Of a DNA stretch of 48,689 nucleotides, positions 17,462 through 24,872 are shown one piece after another. Position 1 is the stretch's first letter. Each line of letters begins with the position of its first letter. Location of the stretch: assembly GCA_001940995.1 (NCBI GenBank), contig MSHC01000025.1, forward strand, positions 1-48,689, read 5' to 3'. The stretch is from Ruminococcus sp. Phil15 (lineage in GTDB: Bacteria; Bacillota; Clostridia; Oscillospirales; Ruminococcaceae). The notes under the pieces are model-generated. The model searched no databases. It was not told where the DNA came from and saw only the letters and a program-made list of their open reading frames with translations. A program made the position numbers and the translations under genes.

Positions 17462-17490
17462 ATTATATCACAAGCGGCATTTTATGTCAA
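17462..17490 (-). promoter_or_regulatory. Consensus promoter of the lipase-TCS-ABC operon
   Basis: On the minus strand, TTGACA (17490-17485), 17-bp spacer and TATAAT (17467-17462). Start near 17455, about 25 nt before the lipase ATG. Confidence 0.85.
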
Positions 17491-17567
17491 TTTTTTTACC
17501 TGTCGCCCAAAAGCGAGAACTGAGAACTAAAATGATTAAGCATTTTACGTTTTTCATAAAATATGTC

Positions 17568-17596
17568 TTGAATGTTATAAAAAATTATGGTAAACT
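17568..17596 (+). promoter_or_regulatory. Promoter of the fucO-like gene
   Basis: TTGAAT (17568-17573), 17-bp spacer, TAAACT (17591-17596), about 30 bp before the start codon; AGGAGGG is the ribosome binding site. Confidence 0.65.
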
Positions 17597-17627
17597 AACA
17601 GTAGAATATAAATAGGAGGGATTTGTT

Positions 17628-18776
17628 ATGTCAAATCGTTTTGTACTGAATGAAACATCTTATCACGGCAAGGGCGCAATTGAAAATATCGTGCCTGAGC
17701 TTTTGGCAAGAGGCTTTAAGAAAGCGTTCGTATGTTCAGATCCTGATCTCGTAAAGTTCGGCGTGTCGCAGAAGATTACTTCGCTTCTTGAAAAGGCTGA
17801 TTTTGCTTATGAGCTTTATTCCGATATCAAGCCTAACCCGACAATTGAAAATGTTCAGACAGGTGTCGCAGCGTTCAAGGCAAGCGGCGCTGATTGTATT
17901 ATCGCAATCGGCGGCGGTTCTTCTATGGATACCGCAAAGGCAATCGGTATCATCATTACAAACCCTGAATTTGCGGACGTGAGAAGTCTTGAGGGCGTAG
18001 CACCTACAAAGAACCCTTGCGTTCCCATTATCGCTGTTCCGACAACCGCAGGTACAGCCGCAGAGGTTACTATTAATTATGTAATAACAGATACAGAAAA
18101 TAACAGAAAATTCGTTTGCGTAGATGTCCACGATATCCCTGTCGTTGCAGTGGTTGACCCGGATATGATGTCAACAATGCCCAAGGGACTGACAGCGGCA
18201 ACGGGTATGGACGCCCTTACCCACGCAATCGAGGGCTATATTACAAAGGGTGCATGGGAGCTTTCCGATATGTTCCATTTAAAGGCAATCGAGATTATTG
18301 CAAGAAGTCTCAGAAACGCTGTTGACAATACGGACGAGGGCAGAGCAGATATGGCGCTCGGTCAGTATATTGCCGGCATGGGCTTCTCTAACGTCGGACT
18401 TGGCATCGTCCACTCTATGGCTCATCCTCTGGGCGCTCTCTATGATACACCGCACGGCGTTGCCAACGCTATCCTTCTTCCAACTGTTATGGAATACAAC
18501 GCAGACTGCACGGGAGAGAAGTACAGAGAAATCGCAAGAGCAATGGGCGTTAAGGGAGTTGACAATATGACTCAGGAGGAATACCGCAAGGCGGCTTGCG
18601 ACGCTGTAAAACAGCTTTCCAGCGACGTTGGAATTCCTGCCGACCTCAAGGAAATCGTTAAGGCTGAGGATATTCCATTCCTCGCACAGTCAGCTTTCGA
18701 TGACGCTTGCCGTCCGGGCAACCCTAAGGACACCAGTGTAGAAGAAATCTCCGAGCTTTATAAGAAGCTAATCTAG
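17628..18776 (+). CDS. fucO: Iron-dependent lactaldehyde reductase / 1,2-propanediol dehydrogenase
   Basis: A 382-aa group III Fe-dependent alcohol dehydrogenase, similar over its full length to E. coli FucO (shared stretches such as TTAGTAAEVTINYVITD and EGYITKGAW). It would reduce lactaldehyde to 1,2-propanediol with NADH, as in fucose and rhamnose fermentation. The NAD-binding GGGSSMDTAKA is at residues 95-105. Iron ligands D195, H199, H262 and H276 are all present, one residue off the FucO positions. AGGAGGG precedes the ATG. It is monocistronic with its own promoter and a downstream hairpin. No fucose or rhamnose genes are nearby, so the substrate could be another short aldehyde. Confidence 0.88.
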   Translation: MSNRFVLNETSYHGKGAIENIVPELLARGFKKAFVCSDPDLVKFGVSQKITSLLEKADFAYELYSDIKPNPTIENVQTGVAAFKASGADCIIAIGGGSSMDTAKAIGIIITNPEFADVRSLEGVAPTKNPCVPIIAVPTTAGTAAEVTINYVITDTENNRKFVCVDVHDIPVVAVVDPDMMSTMPKGLTAATGMDALTHAIEGYITKGAWELSDMFHLKAIEIIARSLRNAVDNTDEGRADMALGQYIAGMGFSNVGLGIVHSMAHPLGALYDTPHGVANAILLPTVMEYNADCTGEKYREIARAMGVKGVDNMTQEEYRKAACDAVKQLSSDVGIPADLKEIVKAEDIPFLAQSAFDDACRPGNPKDTSVEEISELYKKLI

Positions 18777-18861
18777 TTTTATATCCGTTATCAAACACCC
18801 GCATTTTTTACGATGCTCCATAATAAAGCATCTCTAAATCAAGACAATAATCAGACTATGA

Positions 18862-18908
18862 AAAGAGCATTACACTCCCTGACACGGAGTGCGATGCTCT
18901 TTCGTTAT
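18862..18908 (+). terminator. Terminator after the fucO-like gene
   Basis: AAAGAGCAT-TA-CACTCC (18862-18878) pairs with GGAGTG-CG-ATGCTCTTT (18886-18902), leaving a 2-nt internal mismatch and a 7-nt loop. A short T-rich tail follows. The rest of 18777-19003 holds a small GATGCT/AGCATC hairpin (18812-18833) and no gene. Confidence 0.7.
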
Positions 18909-19003
18909 AATCTCACAAAATGTAGAAAAAAGTGTTAGGAGTAGAAATTTAGCTAATAATGTGATATTATGAATTTAAATGATTTGTAGGGGGACAGTAA
19001 ACA

Positions 19004-19423
19004 ATGAATGACATCAACTGGCTATTCTTCGATGTAGGCTCAGCTCTCATTGATGAAACGGAATGTTACAATCATAGAATAGCTGAATATGTCCTCAAAT
19101 TTCTTTGCGAAAAGGGGTATAATATCGGTATAATCGCAAATTAATCGTTAGGCACAGAAAAAAGGCTCGAAGATTGGGTACTTATGAAATACATAAAGCT
19201 TGTTGTCGCTTCTGCGGAAAAAGGCGTTGCCAAACCTGACAGCGAAATCTTTTTGAGAGCATTAAGCCGTGCATATTGCCTGCCCGAAAATGCTGTTATG
19301 ATTGGTGACAGAATAGATAACGACATCGAGCCTGCAAACAAGTTGGGAATGAAAACAATATGGGTTAAGCAGGGCTTCGCTGTCTATCAAAAGCCTATGA
19401 ATGAATTTCAAAAGGCAACTTAA
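19004..19423 (+). pseudogene. HAD-family hydrolase remnant with internal deletion and nonsense codon
   Basis: Reading one frame from the ATG at 19004 gives an N-terminal HAD motif (WLFFDVGSALIDETE), then directly KFLCEKGYNIGIIAN, a TAA stop, and SLGTEKRLEDWVLMKYIKL onward in the same frame. The later part keeps the Lys motif KGVAKPDSEIF and the acidic motif MIGDRIDNDI, and it ends at 19423. Intact relatives have a cap domain of roughly 100 residues between the first two parts, and a Gln codon where TAA stands (expected IIANQSLGTEKR). So the cap has been deleted and CAA has become TAA. GTAGGGGG still precedes the ATG. An ATG at 19184 could express the C-terminal half, but that half lacks the catalytic Asp. 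Confidence 0.8.
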
Positions 19424-19465
19424 TGTTCAAGGTATCTTAAAAGCGGTTTTATTATACTCCAAAAT

Positions 19466-19502
19466 GAAAACAGCCTGAGTCTTTATGACGCAAACTGTTT
19501 TC
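19466..19502. other. Hairpin between convergent HAD remnant and SDR gene
   Basis: GAAAACAG (19466-19473) is the reverse complement of CTGTTTTC (19495-19502) with a 21-nt loop. It sits between two convergent genes and may act as a weak terminator; no strong T-run follows on either side. Confidence 0.35.
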
Positions 19503-19525
19503 TGAAAGGAAATAATATTATGAAG

Positions 19526-20293
19526 TTATCTTGCATACGGACTTTCAAATTCGCTCTCAGCCTTTGCAACAGCTTCTTCAAGCGTAAGACCTGCAAAGTA
19601 AGGAGCGTTTAGGTATCTACCCGACTTCTTGTCGTCAACAAATGCGCCAACGGCAATCCCCGGTATAGCGCTTTCAGGTGCATTAGGTGCGTGAGGACCT
19701 CCTAAATCGGTTCTGCACCAGCCCGGATCTGTGAGGTTGATCATAACGTCGGTGCCCTGAACCTTAGAGCCTAAGTCAATAGTAATCTTGTCAAGTGCTG
19801 CTTTGCTTGCCGAATAACCCGCCGGTTCAGGTTCAAGAGCGATACCGCTTGTCGTGTTTACTATTCTGCCAAAGCCTCTCTCAATCATTTTCGGCATAAA
19901 ATGATAGCAAATCATAGCAGGTGCGATTGTGTTGATCTTAAAGCTCTCTGTGTAGTCGGAAACAGGCGTCTTAAAATAATCCGTTCTGTAAGCAATCTGC
20001 ATACCTGCGTTGTTAAGTACAATATCAACCTGAGTGCCCTTGCTGTCAATTTCATCGAGCATTCTCTGTACAGCGTTAAGGTCGGAAAGCTCAGACGCAA
20101 CAGAGTAAGACTCAACTCCCATTTCAGTAACTTCAGAAAGCACCTTTGCACAATGCTCGGTTGTTCTGCCGTGGAGAATAAGATTTGCACCTCTTGATGC
20201 CATAAGCTTGGCTGTCAAATGATCAATGCCTCTAGCGGCTCCTGTAATAAGTACCCATCTTCCTTTAACGTTTACAATCTGGTTTTCCCTCAC
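19526..20293 (-). CDS. Short-chain dehydrogenase/reductase (SDR) with altered cofactor loop
   Basis: A 255-aa classical SDR oxidoreductase. The NNAG motif (VLNNAGMQ), catalytic Ser in NTTSGIAL and the YSASK pair are present, followed by NLTDPGWCRTDLGG. The cofactor loop TGxxxGIG reads TGAARGID here (residues 17-24): the last Gly, which contacts the pyrophosphate of NAD(P), is Asp. HGR after beta-2 suggests NADP(H). The only in-frame start is GTG at 20293, with no good ribosome binding site; the sequence upstream (20294-20415) looks decayed. The gene may be poorly expressed or inactive. Substrate unknown. Confidence 0.75.
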   Translation of the reverse strand: MRENQIVNVKGRWVLITGAARGIDHLTAKLMASRGANLILHGRTTEHCAKVLSEVTEMGVESYSVASELSDLNAVQRMLDEIDSKGTQVDIVLNNAGMQIAYRTDYFKTPVSDYTESFKINTIAPAMICYHFMPKMIERGFGRIVNTTSGIALEPEPAGYSASKAALDKITIDLGSKVQGTDVMINLTDPGWCRTDLGGPHAPNAPESAIPGIAVGAFVDDKKSGRYLNAPYFAGLTLEEAVAKAESEFESPYAR

Positions 20294-20329
20294 AATTCAT
20301 TTAGCATTTTGGTGTTCTTCAATACATCG

Positions 20330-20410
20330 TCACACAACACGTCTTTTTGAAACAGCCGTACCGATTGTTCCTGTTTCATCAATTATGAGATTTCCATAAC
20401 ATAAATTTTC
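20330..20410 (-). other. Possible coding remnant between the SDR and alcohol dehydrogenase genes
   Basis: One minus-strand frame is open for 26 codons and reads like protein (YGNLIIDETGTIGTAVSK), then meets a TGA. It has no start codon or ribosome binding site. It may be the tail of a lost gene; I do not recognise the family. Confidence 0.25.
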
Positions 20411-20415
20411 TTGGA

Positions 20416-21597
20416 TTATATCTTTGCTCTTGCGGCAATGTTGTAGATTTCGGTAATGTCGTCAGCACTAAGCCGAACAAAGCCCCATGTCCTGCCTTCG
20501 CCAACGCCTTGATTTTTAACAAGCAGAGGAATATCCTCCTCCTTAGCTCCAAGCTCGTAAAGGTTTATAGGAAGTCCTATGTCATGTAAAAATCTTCTGA
20601 AGCACTGAATACCTCTTCTTGCAGTAAGCTCCGGATTTTCAAAGTTCATTTCGCATCCCCATACCCTTACTGCCATCTGAGCAAACCTCATAATATTATG
20701 ATTCATTACAAACTCCATCCAAGCGGGCATAATTACCGCAAGTCCCGCTCCGTGGGCGCAGTCGTAAAGACCCGAAAGCTCGTGCTCAATGCCGTGGCTG
20801 TTCCAGTCCTGACTTCTGCCGACGCCTATAATGTCGTTATGCGCAACCGTTCCTGCCCACATGATATTTGCCCTTGCGTCATAGTTGTCAGGCTGTGCAA
20901 TCACTCTTGGCGTTTCCTTTATCATTGTAAGGAGAACAGCCTCGCAAAGTCTGTCGGTTATCTCGACCTCAGGCGTGTTTGTGAAATACCTCTCAAAAAC
21001 GTGCGCCATAATATCAGCCGCACCGCAAGCTGTCTGGAATGCAGGGAGAGTGCAGGTGAGGGCAGGATTGAGAATGGAGAATCTAGGTCTGATAAGGTCT
21101 GAGCCTATGTCACGCTTTAGTTTGGTAGATTCCTGTGTTACAACGCTCCATCCTGAGCCTTCGCTGCCTGCCGCCGCAATTGTGAGAATAGTACCAACAG
21201 GAAGCGCAGTCTGTATTTCTGCTTTTTTGCTGTAAAAATCCCAGAAATCTCCTTCGTATGGCACACCTACAGCAATACCTTTGGACGAGTCGATGCAGGA
21301 GCCTCCGCCAACAGAAAGAATAAAGTCGATGTTTTCCTTGCGGCAAAGCTTGATGCCCTCGTAGATTAGTGTATCTCTGGGATTTGGTCTAACACCGCCA
21401 AGAAGCACATAGGAGATACCCTCTGTTTCAAGCGATGACTTTACTCTGTCGATAAGACCCGATTTAACAGCCGATCCTCCGCCGTAGTGTATAAGAACTC
21501 TGCTTCCGCCATATTTCTTTATGTATTTGCCGACCTCGATTTCTCTGTCAACACCGAATATGAATTCAGTTGGGCTGTAAAAATTAAAATTATCCAT
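20416..21597 (-). CDS. Iron-containing alcohol dehydrogenase, YqhD/butanol dehydrogenase type
   Basis: A 393-aa Fe- or Zn-dependent alcohol dehydrogenase of the YqhD/BdhA branch, which reduces C3-C6 and other aldehydes with NADPH. The GGGS motif reads SVGGGSCIDSSKG (from residue 96). Metal ligands D195 (GAADIMAH), H199, H268 (NSHGIEHELSG) and H282 (CAHGAGLAV) match YqhD positions closely. AAAGGA precedes the ATG. It stands alone on the minus strand next to prophage debris. Likely role: disposal of reducing power or detoxification of aldehydes. No clear promoter hexamer pair was found upstream, although a TATAAT is present near 21700. Confidence 0.87.
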   Translation of the reverse strand: MDNFNFYSPTEFIFGVDREIEVGKYIKKYGGSRVLIHYGGGSAVKSGLIDRVKSSLETEGISYVLLGGVRPNPRDTLIYEGIKLCRKENIDFILSVGGGSCIDSSKGIAVGVPYEGDFWDFYSKKAEIQTALPVGTILTIAAAGSEGSGWSVVTQESTKLKRDIGSDLIRPRFSILNPALTCTLPAFQTACGAADIMAHVFERYFTNTPEVEITDRLCEAVLLTMIKETPRVIAQPDNYDARANIMWAGTVAHNDIIGVGRSQDWNSHGIEHELSGLYDCAHGAGLAVIMPAWMEFVMNHNIMRFAQMAVRVWGCEMNFENPELTARRGIQCFRRFLHDIGLPINLYELGAKEEDIPLLVKNQGVGEGRTWGFVRLSADDITEIYNIAARAKI

Positions 21598-21828
21598 AAT
21601 TGAATCCTTTTATCTTAACTTGAAAGGCACCTTTCTGACAATTTGATGGTATTTCTAAACAAAGACTATCCAAATTGTTCCTTAATAATATACATTATAG
21701 TTAATATAATACTGAATTTATATCAAAACATTGTCTTTTTTATCAAATTTATGGTGTATTATTAAAAGATGACCAGACGATTTGAGATATGCACCGATAT
21801 AAGCAATCTGAATTATCCTTAACTTTCT

Positions 21829-21948
21829 TTAATCGCCCACGATAACTACGTCAAGGAAAATGCAAAGTTTCGTTCAGACGCAAGAGTTCAGACCTATATC
21901 GTGAGGACCACGGACGGTAGCTGCTGTGAGTGGTGTACGAAACACTGA
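21829..21948 (+). pseudogene. Prophage remnant: minor capsid/MuF-like protein fragment
   Basis: An open stretch with no start codon reads HDNYVKENAKFRSDARVQTY then IVRTTDGSCCEWC and stops. Phage minor head proteins contain this pattern (NAxFR..., then a CCxWC zinc-like motif). It is cut at both ends. The surrounding 21598-22340 contains no intact gene and looks like prophage debris. Confidence 0.5.
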
Positions 21949-22082
21949 CTGAAAAATGGTCAAAAATAGCAAGTAACGAGAGTAAAAACGTATTGTTTTA
22001 CGATGATAAAATACAGGAAGAAATAATGCATACACTTTCGGGTGAGATGGGATTTGAATTTGAAGTGGACGAACTGATTTGA
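21930..22082 (+). pseudogene. Prophage-associated fragment, unknown family
   Basis: A second frame, overlapping the end of the capsid fragment, is open for 50 codons (VYETLTEKWSKIASNES ... FEFEVDELI) and ends at TGA (22080-22082). It looks like coding sequence but has no credible start. The switch of frame suggests a frameshift or a junction between two former genes. Its stop overlaps the TTG start of the next ORF, as is common in phage operons. Confidence 0.4.
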
Positions 22083-22273
22083 AGATATTTATACACGATA
22101 TACCTGAGAGGAAAGCAATTGATAATTATCCTGACGATACGGAATTTGTTCTTGATGACAGGCCGGTTAAATATCATCCGGAAACTTTAAAACATATTTA
22201 TTCGTGGGATTCTGAATATGATATTGCAATAACCAAAGAAGAAGCATTAAAGAGAATTGAAAATAATCAGTAA
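22079..22273 (+). CDS. Small hypothetical protein in prophage debris
   Basis: A 64-aa acidic protein (FIHDIPERKAIDNYPDDTEF..., ending EEALKRIENNQ) that I do not recognise. It starts at TTG (22079) overlapping the previous stop; no strong ribosome binding site is visible, so it may be a remnant. A hairpin terminator follows 14 bp later, showing that a transcript once ended here. In phage gene order a small immunity-like protein would fit after a capsid-linked ORF, but that is speculation. Confidence 0.4.
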   Translation: MKIFIHDIPERKAIDNYPDDTEFVLDDRPVKYHPETLKHIYSWDSEYDIAITKEEALKRIENNQ

Positions 22274-22286
22274 TAAAGAGCGCATT

Positions 22287-22317
22287 AAAAGCATTATGAG
22301 AAATCATAGTGCTTTTT
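22287..22317 (+). terminator. Terminator inside the prophage remnant
   Basis: AAAAGCATTATGA (22287-22299), GAAA tetraloop, TCATAGTGCTTTT (22304-22316) with one T-G pair, followed by more T. Confidence 0.8.
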
Positions 22318-22340
22318 TCATACCAAAAGGAGGTGGCACA

Positions 22341-22556
22341 ATGGCAAAGCCGAACCTGCGTCCCGATCACAACGGAACTCAGAGAGCGCAGTTTGACTCG
22401 AACAAAAGAAAGATATTCGCAACGCAGAGAGTCTGCGGCATCTGCGGAGCGGAGCGCCAACAAAGAGGTACTAAGGCGGTTCAATTGAATGAGCTTCAAT
22501 GCCGTGCTATAATTGCTGCATACTTAGATTTAATTTCTGATTTATCTGAGCAGTAA
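22341..22556 (+). pseudogene. Truncated, chimeric phage HNH endonuclease fragment
   Basis: A 71-aa ORF with an excellent ribosome binding site (AAAGGAGGTG, 6 nt from ATG). Residues 1-36 match the N-terminus of phage HNH nucleases (MAKPNLRPDHNGTQR, then FDSNKRKIFATQ, RVCGICG). The HNH core that should follow (second CxxC, HxxP, N, H) is missing. The protein instead continues into an unrelated C-terminus (QRGTKAVQLNELQCRAII...). This looks like a deletion joining two phage genes. The fragment may be translated but cannot be an active HNH nuclease. Confidence 0.6.
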
Positions 22557-22639
22557 AAAACATAATGCCCCGAAGCAATTTGAAATGCTTCAGGACAAAA
22601 CTTCTTTATGTGTATCCACCGCTCTAGGTGGGGTCAATA

Positions 22640-23479
22640 TTACTTCTTAAAAAATGCAACTGCGATCGCTCCCGGTCCGACGTGCGTACCTACAACGCTG
22701 CCAATCGTCGTGTACCTAAGCTCAGAAAAGTGGTCTTTCCAGAGGTGTCCGCTGTCCTCAATGTATTTTAAAAGCGTATGGTCGCTCAGTCCGGAATATC
22801 CGAGGGTGACAGGCTTCGAGAAATCAACACCGCCTGCCGCCTCAATTTCTTTGACAAGCAGATTGTTTCCCTGTTTTGAGCCTCTTGCCTTTCCGAGCGT
22901 TTCGATAACTCCGTCCTTTACGCAGACTACCGGCTTTATGTTGAGCAGTCCGCCTGCGAACGCAGTTGTCTTTGAAATTCTGCCGCCCTTTTGCAGATAC
23001 TCAAGAGTGTCAAGAAGTGCAATTATGCGAATATTCTTCTTGCACTCGTTTAGATTTTCAGAAATTTCTTTGGCGGAAAATCCCTGTTTTACAAGCTCTA
23101 AAGCGTATTCTGCGAGGATTCCGGCTCCGACAGTGACTGTTTCGCTGTCTACCACGAAAACCTTGCCCGAAAAGTCCTGTGCCGCAATCTGTGCGCTCTG
23201 ACACGTTCCCGAAAGCGTTGAGCTTATCGTAATTACAACGCATTCCGAACCGTCTGCCGTAGCCTCTGCAAACACCTTTGAGAATGTGTGCGGCGTGCCT
23301 TGACTTGTTGTAGGGAGTACGTCAGATTCAATTAGTTTGTCATAAAACATCTTGTGGTCGATTGTTACACCGTCAAGATATTCTTCTTCTCCGAAATGTA
23401 CCGTTAGTGGGACAACGATAAAATTCTCCTTGAGTCCAGGTTTCAGGTCAGCAGTTGAGTCGATAATTATTTTTACCAT
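22640..23479 (-). CDS. DegV-family fatty-acid-binding protein (FakB type)
   Basis: A 279-aa cytoplasmic DegV-fold protein. Relatives (FakB) hold a fatty acid for phosphorylation by the kinase FakA. Visible motifs: IIDSTADLKPG at the N-terminus, TTSQGTPH (about 57), the lipid-site Ser region TISSTLSGTCQSAQ, LQKGGRISKT and IKPVVCVKDG, and a C-terminal GSVVGTHVGPGAIAV. AAAGGAAATGAC precedes the ATG. It starts 13 bp after the aldehyde dehydrogenase stop and is therefore the last gene of the marR-adh-aldh-degV operon, which ties it to aldehyde and fatty-acid chemistry. No fakA is in the window. Confidence 0.88.
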   Translation of the reverse strand: MVKIIIDSTADLKPGLKENFIVVPLTVHFGEEEYLDGVTIDHKMFYDKLIESDVLPTTSQGTPHTFSKVFAEATADGSECVVITISSTLSGTCQSAQIAAQDFSGKVFVVDSETVTVGAGILAEYALELVKQGFSAKEISENLNECKKNIRIIALLDTLEYLQKGGRISKTTAFAGGLLNIKPVVCVKDGVIETLGKARGSKQGNNLLVKEIEAAGGVDFSKPVTLGYSGLSDHTLLKYIEDSGHLWKDHFSELRYTTIGSVVGTHVGPGAIAVAFFKK

Positions 23480-23492
23480 TTAGTCATTTCCT

Positions 23493-24872
23493 TTACTTTA
23501 AGAATTTGTGAATTAAAAAATCGTTGCTCTTTGTGTATGGCTGATACCTCATCGGCAGGTCAAGCCACGATTTCTTGTTGAGAATGCTCTTGTAGTGTGA
23601 AAATGCCTTGAAGCCGTCTTTGCCGTGGTAGGAGCCCATACCGCTTTCTCCAACACCGCCAAAGCCCATTTCACTTGTTGCCAGATGTATGATAGTATCA
23701 TTTATACAGCCGCCGCCGTAACGGCATCTTGACGTTACATCTCGAATGTTCTTTTTGTTCTCCGAGAACATATAGAGGGCAAGCGGCTTCTGCCTTTTTG
23801 ATATCTCTTTTATAGCCTCGTCAAGATTGTTGTAGGTGAGCACAGGCAGTACCGGTCCGAAAATTTCTTCCTGCATTACCGCATCGTCCCATGTAACGTT
23901 ATCCATAACAGTCGGCACAATTCTGCACCTTTCAGCCTGTGACTCTCCGCCGATTACAACCTTGTCGGTGTCGATAAGCTTCAGAATTCTTTCAAAGTGC
24001 TTCTGGTTTATAATTTTGCCGTAGTTTTCGTTATCAAGTGGATTAGTGCCAAGCTGTCTTGCAATTTCCTTGACAATTTCTCTTATAAGCTCATCTTTTA
24101 CAGCCTTGTCGCAAAGAATGTAGTCAGGCGCAACACAGGTCTGACCGCAGTTGAGATACTTTCCGAAAACAATTCTGCGTGCGGTAACTTTAAGATTTGC
24201 AGTGCTGTCAACAATGCATGGACTTTTTCCGCCAAGCTCGAGCACAACAGGCGTGAGGTAGTTTGCGGCGTGACGCATTACTTCCTTGCCTACAGCCTGA
24301 CTTCCTGTAAAGAATATAAGGTCAAATTTCTTTTCAAGCAGGAAAGAGTTTTCCTGTCTGCCGCCGGTCACAACGGCGACATAGTTTTTTGGATAGCATT
24401 TTGAGATAAGCTTTTCTATTATTGCGCTTGTAGCAGGCGAGTATGCGCTAGGCTTGACAATCGCCGTGTTGCCTGCCGCAATAGCGTCTGCAAGGGGGCT
24501 TAACGTTAGGAGAAACGGATAGTTCCAAGGACTCATAATAAGCACGTTTCCGTATGGCATAGCCTTCACAAAGCTTGTAGAGATAAACTCGTGTAAAGGT
24601 GTGCGTACCCGTTTGTCCTTTGCAAGCTTTCTCACATTCTTTATCATATAGCCTATCTCGCTGAGCGTCATTCCCACCTCGCACATATAGCTTTCAAAGC
24701 TGCATTTTCCAAGGTCGCTCTTAATTGCAGCGTATATCTCATTTATGCTTGACTTAATCTCGCTTTTCAGCTTTTTAAGCATTTCAATTCTGAAAGCGAC
24801 AGGCAATGTTTTTCCGCTGTCAAAAAATGCCCTCTGTTCCTCTAAAATCTTATCAATTTCTGTTGTGTTCAT
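23493..24872 (-). CDS. Aldehyde dehydrogenase, class 3 (ALDH3/fatty aldehyde type)
   Basis: A 459-aa NAD(P)-dependent aldehyde dehydrogenase oxidising aldehydes to acids. The catalytic Cys lies in LNCGQTCVAPDY, the general base Glu in VLELGGKSP, the Asn in SPWNYPF, the cofactor loop is FFTGSQAVGKE and the hinge motif EEIFGPVLPV. The short length and the C-terminal pattern (WLDLPMRYQPY) are typical of ALDH3 enzymes acting on long-chain or aromatic aldehydes. The ATG at 24872 overlaps the stop of the alcohol dehydrogenase gene by one base (TAATG), so the two are translationally coupled. Confidence 0.9.
   Translation of the reverse strand: MNTTEIDKILEEQRAFFDSGKTLPVAFRIEMLKKLKSEIKSSINEIYAAIKSDLGKCSFESYMCEVGMTLSEIGYMIKNVRKLAKDKRVRTPLHEFISTSFVKAMPYGNVLIMSPWNYPFLLTLSPLADAIAAGNTAIVKPSAYSPATSAIIEKLISKCYPKNYVAVVTGGRQENSFLLEKKFDLIFFTGSQAVGKEVMRHAANYLTPVVLELGGKSPCIVDSTANLKVTARRIVFGKYLNCGQTCVAPDYILCDKAVKDELIREIVKEIARQLGTNPLDNENYGKIINQKHFERILKLIDTDKVVIGGESQAERCRIVPTVMDNVTWDDAVMQEEIFGPVLPVLTYNNLDEAIKEISKRQKPLALYMFSENKKNIRDVTSRCRYGGGCINDTIIHLATSEMGFGGVGESGMGSYHGKDGFKAFSHYKSILNKKSWLDLPMRYQPYTKSNDFLIHKFLK

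Noticed and set aside
19136-19150. Programmed recoding of the in-frame stop in the HAD gene
   Set aside because: The codon is TAA, not TGA, no stimulatory structure is evident, and the cap domain is missing as well; decay is the simpler explanation.
22562-22639. Terminator or IS-end repeats downstream of the HNH fragment
   Set aside because: Two short stems (GAAGCA/TGCTTC and CCACC/GGTGG) are visible, but neither has a T-run and no matching inverted repeat was found on the other side of the debris.
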